From: Asterella californica
Taxonomy: Eukaryota; Streptophyta; Marchantiopsida; Marchantiales; Aytoniaceae
Length of the DNA: 64,000 bases
Direction: 5' to 3'
NCBI GenBank assembly: GCA_036924285.1
Contig: JAYKYS010000011.1
Span: forward strand, 3,534,001 to 3,598,000
Positions within the stretch are counted from its first letter, which is position 1, and every line of letters begins with the position of its first letter. Shown here piece by piece: positions 1 through 11,760 of the stretch. Below the pieces are notes generated by a model. The model searched no databases and was not told the origin of the DNA. It saw nothing but the letters and a program-made list of their open reading frames with translations. Position numbers and translations under genes: made by a program.

Positions 1-348
1 GAGAAGGTAGATGCTATAGCAAGAATAGCTGACTGTATCAATATCACTGAGGTTCGACGGTTCTTGGGAGTTTGTGTGTTCTTTCCTGTGAGTATTCCTC
101 ATTATGCACACATTGTCGAGCCTCTGTATGCACTTCTGAGAAAGAGGAGGAGGTTTACTTGGCGGCAAGAACATCACGAGACGATGGAGCAGCAGAAGGA
201 GATTTTGAAGTCTCCACATGTACTAAGGAGACTAAATTACAAGAGCGGGAGACCTGTGGTACTGACTGTTGATACGAGTCCAAATGCGATTGGATGGGAG
301 GTTGGTCAAGAAGATGTAGAAGGTGTGCGGTTTGTTTCTTTGGAGCAC
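1..348 (+). pseudogene. Ty3/gypsy family A: reverse transcriptase C-terminus and RNase H start (relic)
   Basis: Open from the first base in frame 1. The translation carries the RT thumb/connection signature of Ty3 elements (EVRRFLG, then PHYAHIVEPLYALLRKRRRFTW) followed by the RNase H opening motif with its first catalytic Asp (VVLTVDTSPNAIGW) and GQEDVEGVRFV. The upstream RT lies outside the window. Homology stops abruptly near 348, where the sequence becomes the opposite strand of a later part of the same polyprotein, so the RNase H is truncated. This is a dead fragment. The assignment to Ty3/gypsy pol is secure. Confidence 0.85.
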
Positions 349-838
349 GAAGCCTTCCTTCATCTTCGTGTAAGTAGCCCATACTCCACGATGTCCAACC
401 CACAAGGTATCATGAAATTTCTTCTGCAGATTAAGCTTTGTCGGTTGATCATCCACCACTCTAGTCAACATTCCGTCTCTTCGGACGTTTCCACAGATAA
501 CTTTCGCATAGAATATAATTGTACGCTTTTCGTCTGATCTCCTTGAACTCTGCATTGCTCTATCCTTCTCTTCTGCATAATGAACTCAGATAAAATCCAA
601 TATCGTAGAACTTTTCTGAGTAGAACTCCACACTGAACGACAATGGTTCCAAGTCTGAAGTCTGCTGACCAACTTGGCACCAAACGTCTTTCTTCTCTTC
701 ATTCTCCACTTCGACAAACATCTCATCCTCATCTGTATAACGAGCCCTAGACAACATATCTGCAATTGGATTGTCCTTCCCTGCTATATGCTTTAGCTCA
801 GGGTTCAGACTCCGGACATAAGCAATCCATCGCAACAT
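349..838 (-). pseudogene. Ty3/gypsy family A: RNase H end and integrase zinc-binding domain, inverted segment
   Basis: On the minus strand this segment encodes the end of RNase H/connection (LRWIAYVRSLNPELKHIAGK, DNPIADMLSRARY) and, further along and frame-shifted, the integrase N-terminal region (RRDGMLTRVVDD, KKFHDTLWVGHRGVWATYTK). Both flanking segments of the same element read on the plus strand, so about 490 bp has been flipped. Compared with an intact element, about 80 residues of RNase H and the first half of the integrase core are missing at the two joints, so inversion went together with deletion. It cannot be functional. Confidence 0.8.
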
Positions 839-839
839 T

Positions 840-1702
840 GCTACGTCTTCATCTTTGTATCGAGGATATCATCTGTCGCTATGGATCTGTTGAAAGATTA
901 CGAGCGGATAGGGGCGAGTTGAGAGACGCAAAAGCGAAGGAGTTCTTTGTTCGTTATGGAGTAAAGCTTCGGCTTACTACTGTCATGGATCCAGAAGACA
1001 TTGGTAAGAGTGTACGAGGACACCCTTCTATTGTTCACGCTTTAGTGAAAGCATGTGATGATAGGCCTAGAGAATGGCCGAGACTAATTCTATTTGCTTT
1101 GTGGGCTGATAAAACTACACACTGTACCACGACTGGCTATATGCCAGTTGAGCTTATGTTGGGGCAGAAACCGATCATGCCTGTTGAGGAGGACTTTTCT
1201 ACGTGGGCTACGTTATCGTGGGAAGATGGTTCAGATCGTACTTCACTCATTGCTTTGCGAACCAGACAATTAGAGCGGAGGGAGGAAGATCTTGCTGAAG
1301 CACAAGAGAAGCTGAAAGTGGTTCGAGTAAGAAACAAGGAACGTTTTGACAAGACATACCGACTACGACCAAAGCCAATACGTGTTGGTGATTGGGTTCT
1401 GGTGTATGACAACACGTCAGCATTCTACACTTCGTAAGTTCTCTCGAAGATGATTCGGACCTTATGTTGTGCTAGATGTTTATGAAAACGCCACTTATAG
1501 TTTACGAGAGCTAGATGGTACTCCTTTGAAGCTATCTATGGTAGGCAAACATGTGAAACTATTCAAAAGGCGTGGAGGATCAGTAGAGTTATTCAATTTT
1601 CTGGAGTCAGACCAGAGGACAACAAGAGACGCAGACATCCCGATTATCGAAGAGGTTGAGGCGGAGGAGAGTAACGATGATGAAAAACATACAGAAGAAT
1701 AA
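840..1702 (+). pseudogene. Ty3/gypsy family A: integrase core C-half and C-terminal domain (relic)
   Basis: The frame from about 860 to 1437 gives RYGSVERLRADRGE, then PREWPRLILFALWADKTTH, YMPVELMLGQKPIMP and the basic C-terminal stretch KERFDKTYRLRPKPIRVGDW. These mark the end of a retroviral-type integrase core and its C-terminal domain. At about 1430 the frame is lost. A +1 shift resumes with LRKFSRR, an in-frame TGA where Trp is expected, then FGPYVVLDVYENATYSLREL and GKHVKLFKRR, and ends at 1702. One frameshift and one nonsense change make this a pseudogene. It lies just upstream of a polypurine tract and LTR, as expected for the 3' end of pol. Confidence 0.85.
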
Positions 1703-1731
1703 AGAAGTTGGCACATGCCGGAGGATGTGCA

Positions 1732-1753
1732 GGTATGGAGGGGGTGGATGTCG
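1732..1753 (+). other. Polypurine tract of Ty3 family A
   Basis: A purine-rich run (GGTATGGAGGGGGTGGATG) sits immediately upstream of the LTR start. This is the position of the plus-strand priming site of LTR retrotransposons. The same LTR start at 22263 is preceded by GGAGTCG rather than by this tract, which fits a truncated flank there. Confidence 0.6.
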
Positions 1754-3205
1754 TGATGTGAATCATTTCACATAGTAAATGATTCACTTCTCAACCAGGA
1801 GTTAGCCTCTCTGAGTGAAGTTAGGACCTCAGAGAAGTTGATTCTCGAGGATGTTATGTATTTTGAGTCCTAGTAGATTGTTTACCATGTTCATAGAGTT
1901 TTAAACTCATGGGTTGTACTTACTTGTCGCCCATGCACGCTGTCGTGCTACTTGGCGGCTACATGCTTAACTTCTACTCCGACGCTTGAGTTTAGTAGTT
2001 CTAGAAGTTAGCTTATATTACTCCTAGCCGTTTGCATACGGTGTTAACACTATTTTGAGTCTTAGTAGGTTGATTACCATGTTGATAGGGCTTAAGCTCA
2101 TGGGTTGTATTTGCGTGTCGCCCATGCACGCTTTCTAGCTAATTTAAGTTATTTTCGGGGCTGCGTGTCGTTTTAGGTAGTTTAAGTTTTACGCTGGCAC
2201 TCTAGGGAGCTTGACGTGGTAGCCTATGAGTAAAACTAAGTTGCCACGTGGTTTAGGGTACTAAAGGACAACCAAGTGGAGCTATGAACTCCCATTGATC
2301 TGTTTTTGTCTTTTGTTAAACTCTAAATTTAGAAACAGAGCTCTAGAGTGGAGTTCGAGAATTTGGTGAGGGATATTCGAAATCTGAGAGCACAGGGAGA
2401 GAGAGCTGGTCATGCCAAGCACCTCCAGTGAAAATTTCGATCGATTTGAGTCAATAAAGACGGAGTTATGAGCAATTGAAGTTCGAATTGTGCTAGAATT
2501 GAATCACTTTTGTTGGATTTAGGGTTTTCAGTGTCACTCGCAGCAGATTTGAGGAAATTGCTTCAAAACTTCGAGGTTGTGTTCTCTGCCAGCAGGGCTA
2601 CGATTTCACAAAAAGATTCATATCGATTGAGTGAGTGAGTAATTCAGGGCGGCCGCTGAAGCTGAGGGGGTCTGAAAAGCTCTTAATCTAGAGCAGCGAC
2701 TTCAGGGAAGGAGATCTGGAGTTCTACAAACAATCAGGAGTCTCAACTTCACAGGAGTGTTCAGCAAGCTGTGAACTGCAAATCCTGTAAGAAACTTCGA
2801 AATTGATCGAGCCAAACTCCTGTTATAGGTTGAAATAGCCATCAGGGTACCAAAAATTGCCGTAGTTTTCTTGCTCAGAACTTTTCCGTTCATATCTCCG
2901 TGTCAGAATTTGATCTCAGGCTGAAATTTCGTCTGTGAGTTCAGTAGTACCTCATTTGCATGTAGGGAAAGTTTAGAGGTCTAAACCTTCATAGTTTTCC
3001 TCTCTGTGAGTATCAAAGTTCACCGCCAAATCCTATTACTACCAGCTAGACCTGAATTTCGCCTTCTGGGTATATTACTAGATCTTACACATCTGTGTGA
3101 GTGTTTATAGACCCTGTTGTAACCTGGAAGCCAACCTCTTGAGTGAACAACCACAGCCAGAAGCCCGGCGCTTTCCTAGGTAGACGGATTACTCTCCGAC
3201 AACGC
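1754..3205 (+). repeat. LTR of Ty3 family A, copy A1 (about 1.45 kb)
   Basis: It begins TGATGTGAATCATTTCACA and is recognisable because the same sequence recurs at 22263-23547 and, lacking its first part, at 3206-4330. The first 35 bases contain an 11-bp inverted repeat (GTGAATCATTT / AAATGATTCAC). This copy is longer than A3 because a block of about 197 bp is duplicated internally: the block starting TATTTTGAGTC at about 1857 recurs at about 2053. The last part is shortened relative to A2 and A3, and the copy ends ..CTCTCCGACA, directly abutting the interior of copy A2. Confidence 0.8.
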
Positions 3206-4330
3206 TTTCTAGCTGGTTTAAGTTATCTTTCAGCGTTGCGTGTCATTTTAGGTAGTTTAAGATTTACGTTGGTACTTTAGGGGGGCTGACGTGATAGCCT
3301 TTGAGTGAAGTTAAGTTACCACGTGGATTAAGGCACTAAAGGACAGCCAAGTGGAGCTATGAACTCCTATTGGTCCATTTTTATCTTTTGTAAAATTCTA
3401 AATTTAGAATAGAGGTCTAAAGGAGAGTTTGAGCATTTCATGAGGACACTGCGAAATCTGAGAGCACAGGAAGATAGAGCTCGTCGTGCCAAGCACTGTC
3501 AGTGAAATTCTTGATCGATTTGGATCAATAAACAAAGAGTTATGCCAATTTGAAGTTCAAGTTGAGTCAGAATTGCATCACTTTGTTGATTTTGGGGTTT
3601 TCAGTGTCCATTGCAGCAGAATTGAGAAAATCGCTTCAAACCTTCGTGGTTGCGTTCACTGTCTATAGGGCTACGACTATCAGAAAAGTTTCAAGTCATT
3701 TGAGTGAGTGAGTAATTCAGGGCCACCACTGAAGCAGAGGGGGTCTGAAAAGCTCTCAATCTAGAGCAGTAAGTTCAGAGAGTGAGATCTGGAGTTCTGT
3801 GTACAATAAGGAGGTCCAACTTCACAGGAATGTTCAGCATCTTGTAGACTCCAAATCATGTAAGTATCTTTGAAAGTGATCAAGCCAATTTTCTGTTGTA
3901 GGTCGAAATAGCTGTCTGGGTACCAGAAATTGCGGCAATATCTTTGCTTAGAACTTTTCTATCCATATCTTGGTGCTAGAATTTGATCTCAAGCTGAAAC
4001 TTCGTGTGTGTGCTCAGTGGGGCCTCTTTTACATGTAAGAGAAGTTTAGAAGTCTAAACCTTCACATATTTCTCAATCTTGATTGTCAAAGTTCGCCGTC
4101 TGATCTTATCATTGCTAGTTAAGCCTGAACTTTGCTTCCTGAACATATCAGAAGAGCCAAGAGACATGTATGAGTGTTTTACAATGTCACCTTGTAACCT
4201 GAAGCCTATTTTTTGAGTAAACCAGCCACAGCTAGAAGCCTAGTGCTTCCCTAAGTAAGCGTATCCCAACCTTCACGGTCTAACATAGCCAGAAGGTTCC
4301 GGCCATCCTAAGAAAACTCTCACCTTGACA
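3206..4330 (+). repeat. LTR of Ty3 family A, copy A2 (5'-truncated)
   Basis: It starts inside the LTR at the block CTTTCTAGCTGGTTTAAG and runs co-linear with copies A1 and A3 to ..CTCTCACCTTGACA. The first several hundred bases of the LTR are missing. It follows A1 with no internal element between them, so the two LTRs are joined head to tail. Family A internal sequence follows. Confidence 0.75.
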
Positions 4331-5571
4331 ATGTGCGCAAGAGAGAAAGGAGAAGATAAGATCGTCGAGGACATTGACTGTAAAATTGAGGCGTGAATTA
4401 AGTTTTCTTAGGTGAAGCTTGAGTTGTGAGGAGTGATCACCGTAGTGATGATAGATCATGAGTTTTTTATCGATGCTCATATAGTTTTAAGGACAGATTG
4501 TCTATCTCTGCTCGGCATGATATCCAACTAACACATCCGATAAGCAATATTATGTTGGATTGCTTACATCAGGAGCTTGAATCTAGAGCTGAAGCATATA
4601 ACAAGTAAGGAGAATGTGATAGTAGATATCTTGTCAAGGGCTCGTTATATAGCCGAGAATGATATGTTTACAAAAGTTGAGGAAGTAGAAAGAAAGGATG
4701 TTTGGTGTCAAGTTGATCGACAAGTTATAGACTTAGATCCGTTGTTGTTTAGGGAAGAGTTGTACACAGGTTGACTTCGTGACATAAGATATTACTTGAG
4801 TTCGCTAGAGAACCAAGAGAGGTTGAGTGAAATAGAGTTCAGAGAGATAAAGAAACAAACATAGAACTATTTTCTACATGATGGATACCTTTGGATACGA
4901 CCACAAAGGAGAGATGGGATGTTCATACGGGTAGTGGATGATCTGTAGACTAAATAGTAACTAATGAAGGAGATGACACCATGTGGGTTGGACATCGAGA
5001 GATTTGGGTTACTTATATAAAGTTGAAGGAAAGATACCGATGGAAAGATCTATATCGAGATGTGGTGAACTTTATCAATTGGCGTCTGCATTGTCAATTT
5101 TACTCAAAGATGCGATATAGGGATGGTCTTGTGCTTACTTATCCGTCTTGCATTCACTTCTAGTGGGTTCTTGACTTGGTGATAATGCCTCTGAAGTTAT
5201 GGGGTATGCGATATTTGGTCTTGGCTCGTGAGGACCTCTCCAACTTTGTAGAAGGACGAGCATTGTGAAAGACCCTGAAGAAATTGTTTGTAAGATGGAT
5301 CTGTAAGAAGACTAAGAGCAAACAGAGGGGAATTACGTGATGCAGAAGTGAAGGAGTTTTTTGCTCGATGTGGTATGAAGCTCAAGCTTATTATTGCGAT
5401 GAATGAAAGTTCAAGCTTTGGTGAAGGCATGTGACGGTAGACATAGAGAGTGGTCTAGGTTATTCCCCTTTGCTTAAAGACTGACAAGACGACTCATTGT
5501 ACTACTACTAGGTACATTCTTGTTGAATTGACGTTGCGACAAAAGCTGATTATGCTAACAGAAGAAGAAGA
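4331..5571 (+). pseudogene. Ty3/gypsy family A internal relic: RNase H end and integrase (heavily decayed)
   Basis: An open stretch at 4577-4774 encodes NLELKHITSKENVIVDILSR and RYIAENDMF, the same RNase H/connection segment seen inverted near the left edge. At 4981-5160 the integrase zinc-binding region follows (MWVGHREIWVTYIKLKERY). From 5280 to 5571, integrase-core remnants can be read only across several frames and stops (VKACDGRHREWSRL, then an EEEEW end). The homology ends at 5571, exactly where the family B LTR begins. The bases 4334-4390 resemble 15390-15450. Confidence 0.7.
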
Positions 5572-6341
5572 ATGGTCACCTCTGATGGCTTTAATGTAAC
5601 CACACCATTAACTTGAAGAGGAAAATGCTAAGTTCAATCCTTCACAAATTCATAAACTAACGTCTCTCAAATTTTGAGCTAAACTTGAGAGACGTTCGTT
5701 CTAACAACGTCTCTCAAGTTCTCATATTCTAAAATCTCACACTCTCTCTATATTGCTCAAATGTCATTACGACGATGTGAAAACAAAAATGAGGAACTCT
5801 TCTCTACTCCTCTATTTATACATTCTAGTTTTTTACTTTGGTACTCTCTAGTAACTCAGCCGTAATCATTTTTACCAGATTTTACTAAGATAAAAGCACT
5901 AATCACATGAGCTTTTTATCTTTTCACATGGACTTATTCTTTCAGTGTCAACAACTTCTAAAATGATTCTAGAATATTCTCAAGTAATCTTGAATTTCCA
6001 TCCCTCTACACTAAGATCACTAAAAAGAGACATGTGGAACCTCTTCTTGCATTCAATAACTTAAATCTCACCACTAATATCAAGTCAAAAAGGAGATAAA
6101 AGATATTTTCCACCTCTTTTTTATTTTTTAAATACGATGACAAAATAGTAATACTCACTATTAGTAAATATCTGAATTTTGTCCAAAAATACAGTTAAGT
6201 TTAACCATAATTAACTTTAGCTAGTCATGACTAACTTGATATCTTCTAAAAGTACTTGAGTAGCAAATAAACATTCTCCACACTTATAACTAAACATCCT
6301 ACTAATAAAGAAACTTCTTATGTGTAACATAAGTCGTTACA
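5572..6341 (-). repeat. LTR of Ty3 family B, left copy (3'-truncated)
   Basis: Its minus-strand 5' end is TGTAACGAC at 6341, preceded by a polypurine tract. The sequence is co-linear with the full LTR at 50259-51149 and with the reverse-oriented copy at 13145-14058. About 105 bp of the LTR 3' end is missing, so family A integrase sequence abuts it at 5571/5572. It includes an inverted repeat AACGTCTCTCAA ... TTGAGAGACGTT around 5663-5720. Confidence 0.8.
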
Positions 6342-6353
6342 TTTTACCCCCGA
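6342..6353 (-). other. Polypurine tract of family B (left element)
   Basis: On the minus strand the bases CGGGGGTAAAA sit directly before the LTR start TGTAACGAC. The equivalent place in the second B element (51150-51160) reads CGGGATAAAA. This is the plus-strand primer position and confirms that the B internal region reads on the minus strand. Confidence 0.6.
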
Positions 6354-6399
6354 CTAAATTTTTGCTCCATCTTCGAAGTGAAGAGAGAATTTTCATCGA

Positions 6400-7463
6400 T
6401 GCTTCAACTTCTCATGATTGATCTAATCAAATCTTCTTCCTCCTAGCTCTTGAAGGTCATACGTGAAGTTGCTCCACACCTTATATATAAAAAAGGACCA
6501 AAATATCTATAATAAACTTCTTCCTAGCATCATACAACACTATCCAATATCCGACTTGAAAAGATTTTATCTCTCTCTCGCCCAATGGTTTGTCGTAACT
6601 CTTCTTTTGATACGGTTGAGCTCGTTCTATCCGGATTATTGCTACTGCTCGGGTCTCTTCCAACTCTATGAGTTGCTCCTTCTTTGATCTAACGACGTCT
6701 TCTCTCCTCGACATCTTCAACTTTCATTGAATAGTTTGAAAAGTATCCAATTCGATGTTGGATAAGCAATTTGGACTCCACTCCATGAATAAGTCAAAAT
6801 GAGAAATACACAATAGAAATATTTGTTGTCGCTTGATACTCTCATAAAATGACATGTAGTTTCTTATCTCAAGTATCTTTGGCAAACTCAACACCAACAT
6901 CTTTGATGAGCATCGTACAAAGTGTAAGATTCGTCTTTTTTGCAAGATCATTAGCATTTGGTTTGTATGACTCGTTACTCGTGGTTTGATAGAAAATGTT
7001 GTACCATAGCAATAGTCATGTTCCTTACAAACTCTTCTCTCCTATATGAGATCAACTCTAATGGACATCCTAATCTTGTGATGATACTCTTTCATAAGAA
7101 TCTATCCACTTTCGTTTCATTTGTCGCTCTCAAACGTCTAGCCTCTACCACTTGGTATACTTGAGTGACGACTATATCTATTATCTCGAGGTGTCTTATT
7201 AAGAGGATCTATAAGTCAATACTCCACTTCTCAAATAGTCCTAACACTAGAATTGATCTTAACAGAGATGTTCTAGTAGATTTTAGAGAAAATGATGGAC
7301 ATATGTCGTAAGTTTTGCAATAGTCTAAACATCCTTTGAAAATACCTCTCCAATGATAACTCGCATCCAAAATCTTGAAGATTGTTATCTTACAAGTAAA
7401 ATGACCTCCACAAATAGTGCTGTTGTGAAACTCGTGCATTAGTTTGGAAGCCCTTCTGACCAA
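6400..7463 (-). pseudogene. Ty3/gypsy family B (left): integrase relic
   Basis: The minus-strand order is correct for integrase. At 7463-7209 is the zinc-binding and early core region (KLMHEFHNSTICGGHFTC, DASYHWRGIFKGCLDYCKTY, DICPSF, EKWSIDL). Decayed core sequence follows at 7200-6724, and the basic C-terminal part is at 6720-6481 (IELEETRAVAIIRIERAQPY, QKKSYDK). The core is spread over several frames with stops. It is clearly the same family as 51414-52395, which preserves more of the core. Non-functional. Confidence 0.8.
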
Positions 7464-8000
7464 TTGCTCTCTTTAGTAAACCATCTGCTCCTTGATGAAA
7501 TAGAAATCCTTCCACCATGGTGTAAAGTTTACATATTTTGATCAAAGCTCTTGTGCATGCATACCTTTTTGAGAAAGATTCATCTGCAAAGAAACTCCAG
7601 ATTTCTTTGTACTTGTTTGGTACTTCCACGATGCTTGTGATGGTCATCACTTGCTTGTCTGAAAATGAATCGTTGAATGATTCTTCTCCCTCATCATCAT
7701 AAGCCTTCGACAAGAGATCAACTTTTGCATATTTTTTCCTTGATCTATCTTTGATCACATAATCATTTTTTATTAGAAGGGTCTTCCAACAAGAAATACG
7801 ACCTTCGACATTAGGCTTGTTAAAGATATACTTTAAAGCCTTGTGATCTGTGACTATGAAAACTCTTCCTCTTGCAAGTAATATCAAATTTTTTTCAATC
7901 CAAAAATCCTGAACAATCCTTCTCGTTCAGTCACGAAGTAATTCCTCTCCATGAAAACTATCTACCTATTGACCTAAGCTATAGGATGATCATGCCCATC
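7464..8000 (-). pseudogene. Ty3/gypsy family B (left): RNase H relic
   Basis: Minus-strand translation of 7887-7470 gives LARGRVFIVTDHKALKYIFN and VDLLSKAYDDEGEE, the late RNase H motif (TDHKAL) and the linker to integrase, then LYTMVEGFLFHQGADGLLKR leading into the zinc-binding domain. The N-terminal RNase H at about 7890-8000 is frame-broken; a homologous intact-looking stretch is at 52714-52950. The open frame runs on into the integrase entry. Confidence 0.75.
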
Positions 8001-8149
8001 TCCATCATATTGACTTAAGGTACATCAGATTGCTACATTAGAGACATTCATATACATAATACATGCTTTATTCCATTCAAGTTTAACAAGTATAGGAGCT
8101 ATCACCAATACTTTTTCAGCTCTTCAAATGCTTCCTTTGTCTTCTGATC

Positions 8150-8900
8150 ATGCACTATCAAGTCAAAATTAACTCCCATCTTCATATACATAGTCAAAGC
8201 TATTGCTTTGTTAGAGAAACAAAAGACAAACCTAATATAATATCCAACCATGCCTAGAAACTATCTCAACTTGATCAAGTTGATAGGAAATAGAACATCC
8301 ACGATCTTCTTCACCTTCTCAAGTCTATCGCAATCCCATTCTTGGAAATGATGTGTCATAACAATAGATCGTCTTTGTAACCAAAGATACACTTCTCTAG
8401 ATTTAGAGAAGCGATGGCTTGCTCCAACCGCTGCAAAACTTTGATTACATTATCAAAGTGGTCGTCTTTTCTTTCATAAATGCAAAATTCATCAATAAAA
8501 TCACGAGTAAACTTCCCTATGAATGGTTCGAACACCTTGTTCATGAACCTCTGAAATATGTTCGGAGCATTACACAATCTTAATGGCATCATCCAAAATG
8601 CAAATGTTCTCCAATGAGTAGTGAATGTAATCAACTGTTAGTACTCTTGTTCTATATTGATCTGATTATATCCATTATAACCATCACAAAAGCTGTATCA
8701 CTCATGATCAACAACTTCTTCTAAAATCTCATCGATAAATGACAGAGGATAATAATTCTTCTTGGTAACTGCATTCAACTCCTTATAATCTGTGCACACT
8801 CGCAACGTATCATTCTTCTTCTTGACAATCACAATGGGTGAAACTCATTAGGAGTTCTTCACCTCGTAGATGAAACCCGTCTCCTTTAACTTGTCTGTCT
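8150..8900 (-). pseudogene. Ty3/gypsy family B (left): reverse transcriptase relic with altered catalytic motif
   Basis: The minus-strand frame 8634-8356 contains the RT palm: FAFWMMPLRLCNAPNIFQRF, then DFIDEFCIY where Ty3 RTs carry Y-x-D-D, so the second catalytic Asp is Glu. FDNVIKVLQRL and a region just before the connection follow. The finger region (8640-8900) is recognisable only by similarity to 53466-53663. Frameshifts separate the parts. With the second Asp gone and the frame broken, activity is not expected. Confidence 0.8.
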
Positions 8901-9399
8901 CTTCCTTGACCACCATTGCTGTTGTAAGATTGACCTTTCTCTACTTTTTTTGAACTGATCTTACATTCCAGTTCGACTAGATGAGTCTTTAGAGTCATCT
9001 CCTTCATATCCTTGTAACTGAAAACAAACACATGGATATATTTTTAAAATATATCTTAGAATTTACTTTCTCATCTTGAGTGACATTTATACCAAACTTC
9101 AAGGTAGAGCGTCTTCTCACAATCTTTGTCTCACTGAACTCTTCTTTGTCAAGGTCTTTCTCCGTTGTTGGACGAGACAACAAATCAACAGCACTAAGTT
9201 GATATAATGACTCATCTCGACCAAATCCTTCATCTTCAGACGAGGATTCTTGATCGTAAGAATCTCTCGTATCTATCTTTGCGACACTCTGATCGTCCTC
9301 CGTATTAGATTCCTAGTAGTCACTAATAGATCTATCAAAGTCAGAAGTCACAACTCCAACACTTGAGAGAGGTATCATCACTTGTGCCAATCCGTAAAT

Positions 9400-9660
9400 A
9401 TCTCTTGTGTCACTTATCCGTGATGCGCACAGCTCTCAACCAAAGCCTATCTAGGAACAAATCATAACTAGAGTCCTTTAACACTTGAAAAGACATCAAT
9501 GTTTGAACTCTCATCATTGACAGAACCACCTTCTCTAACACATCAAGAGGTCTTACACGTTGTTTGTTAGCCATCCCCACAACAATGCTAGTCGGACGAG
9601 TTGGTTTCATCTCTCAACTTCTTCATCAATCTCTCCGATGTGGCGTTTATAACTTATCTT
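9400..9660 (-). pseudogene. Ty3/gypsy family B (left): protease-region relic
   Basis: The minus-strand frame 9610-9410 reads PTSIVVGMANKQRVRPLDVL, ENVVLSMM-like and FQVLKDSSYDLFLDRLWLRA. This matches the usual pattern of plant Ty3 aspartic-protease domains after the active site (hydrophobic flap, then YDLLLGRPWL). The D-S/T-G active site itself lies in a decayed stretch and was not identified. A parallel copy is at 54230-54500. Confidence 0.6.
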
Positions 9661-9720
9661 CCTTCAACCAACACGTCTGAGATGTAGTGACCGTTCAATC
9701 AAACTTCAATTTTTGAAGCC

Positions 9721-11760
9721 CTAGTGCATACCTTTGAAGCATGCAATATCTATCACATCAACTCCCACAGACTTTGATATCTCCTTCTTGGGTTTCTTTT
9801 TCTTGCTTCTCTTAGAACTCAATCCTCTTTTGAGTTCCCTTCGTAAACTAAGGTTGAGTGCAATCAGTTGCTCAATCGTGATGTTAGCTTTCTGAGCACC
9901 CACATCTTCAACCACATCATATATCGCTTGAGAAGGTGATGAAATCTGTCATCTCCAACTTCCTTCTTGGTTCCTTTGGCGTACTCAAAACATTACTCGA
10001 TTGAGTACTTCTACTTGGTGACTCCTCCATGAAAATCGGTTCATTAGACAATCGAGTTCGTTTTCTTTCTTGAGCTAAAAGTTCCACCGGTGCATGAGAA
10101 GAGTTTGAGCTCTCTCTCTTCTCATAGATGAGATCTCGTAATGCATCGATAGTATCCACTCCCTTATCTTGTGCTTGTGATGAGTTTCCTCCACTAACAT
10201 TCATTTTGACAGTTTGGATATCTATTGCTTTCTTGTTAGAACAATTCTGTTGGAAATGAGAACCTCCACAAATCCTTGATTCATCCAAAGTTATCTTGGT
10301 TGCCTCTAAAGTTATCTTGATTTCCTCGATTGAGATTGTTGTCATAATCTCTTTGACTTCCTCCTACACTTTTGTTCTTTCATTCTCGTAGTTGCACCAC
10401 GTTTATCTTGAGATTAACAAGAGTATCAATGATGCTCTTCAACTCAACATGAAAATACGAGGTTGCAGTAGACATCATTGCAGGGACAAATTATCTTAGC
10501 ATCACTGTTGGAGTAAGAGCTAACGTTGAAGCGATCACCAACTGTAATGATACAAATGCTATCGTAGTGGTTACACCAAGAGTCTCGCGGCATGATGAGT
10601 TTGGATAAGATCCCCTTCATCCAAACTCTCCTCTATATTTGTCACAAACTTGATGACCTCTACTTCAGTTGTTGGCTTCTCGTACATCACTTGGGTTCGA
10701 ATTGAATATCTTCAAACTCTCCCACCTAGTTCTTGATCAGCATTGCTCCAATCCTTGCCATTGTTAGCTCCACTTTGTCTCCACTAATTCGTAGGACCGT
10801 TTGAAACCGTTGCTCCAACTTATTCATCCTTTCAACATATTGTCGAACTTTCTTGTCGTTGCTTCAAATGAGTGAATTCCATCATGAGCTTCTCATAAAT
10901 CTCCTCTGGAAGAAACTCTTTGATGAGTGCATTACTCAACGTCTCTCATGTGTCCTCAATTGCACCATGTGTTTTGCTCTTCACTCGATCTTCATACCAT
11001 GTAAGAGTAAAATCTTCTAAAAACTTTGGCAATAACAATACTCATTCTTACTTCCTTCTCACATTACTTTTGTGCAAGTCCTCTTGAAATCACGAACAAA
11101 CGGCTCTACATTTTTATTGTCCTTCTCTTAAAATATTGATAGTTTCCTCATCTTGTAACTACTATTTTTGCTCTTCTAATCTTTGTGCAATAACTACTCG
11201 CTAAAAGAGTACAAGTATCACCAATTTCATTCGAGAATAATCTACCATAGGTAAAATGAAAGATATGATTGTAACAACACTTTTTGTGTCATTTCTTCTC
11301 CCACTTGAAAGATAATCATGAGTCTGAATTGCATTACCATCTTCTCTGTCATCCGAATGATGATCTCCATCACAACTCAACCGAGTCCTCTTTTGAAGTC
11401 GACAACTTTTCTGTCTCAGCTCTCTAAGTCTCATCCAACTTCTCGACTATTGACGTAAGTAGAGTGACCACATCTACGCACATATCTCTACTTGACAGAT
11501 TGCTCATTCCACCACTTGGACAAAGATTCTCTCCTACAAGATGAATTGACGTTGGTGAAGATGGATCCACTGGAAAACTCAAATCAGTAAACTCTCGCTT
11601 CTCTTTGGCTCTCTCTGCTCTAATCTTAGTTGGACAACTCATTACTTTATGTTCCAACCCTTTACGGACATAACACCATAAGTCAATTTTTACTCTTCTC
11701 CTCGAAGATTCTACTTAAGTTTTTTGCGCTAGTGTTTTTAAACTCAATGGTAATCTCTCT
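9721..11760 (-). pseudogene. Ty3/gypsy family B (left): gag relic with zinc-knuckle remnants
   Basis: Minus-strand frames at 9915-9721, 10345-9917, 11434-11201 and 11657-11424 are basic and hydrophilic as in gag. At 10273-10238 is SRICGGSHFQQNC, a CCHC zinc knuckle with the first Cys replaced. Around 11640-11700 is a second knuckle-like stretch (CYVRKGLEHKVMSC) whose second Cys is Arg. The frames are disconnected and have no common reading frame. Position and order (gag after protease when reading leftwards) fit a single B element. Confidence 0.55.
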
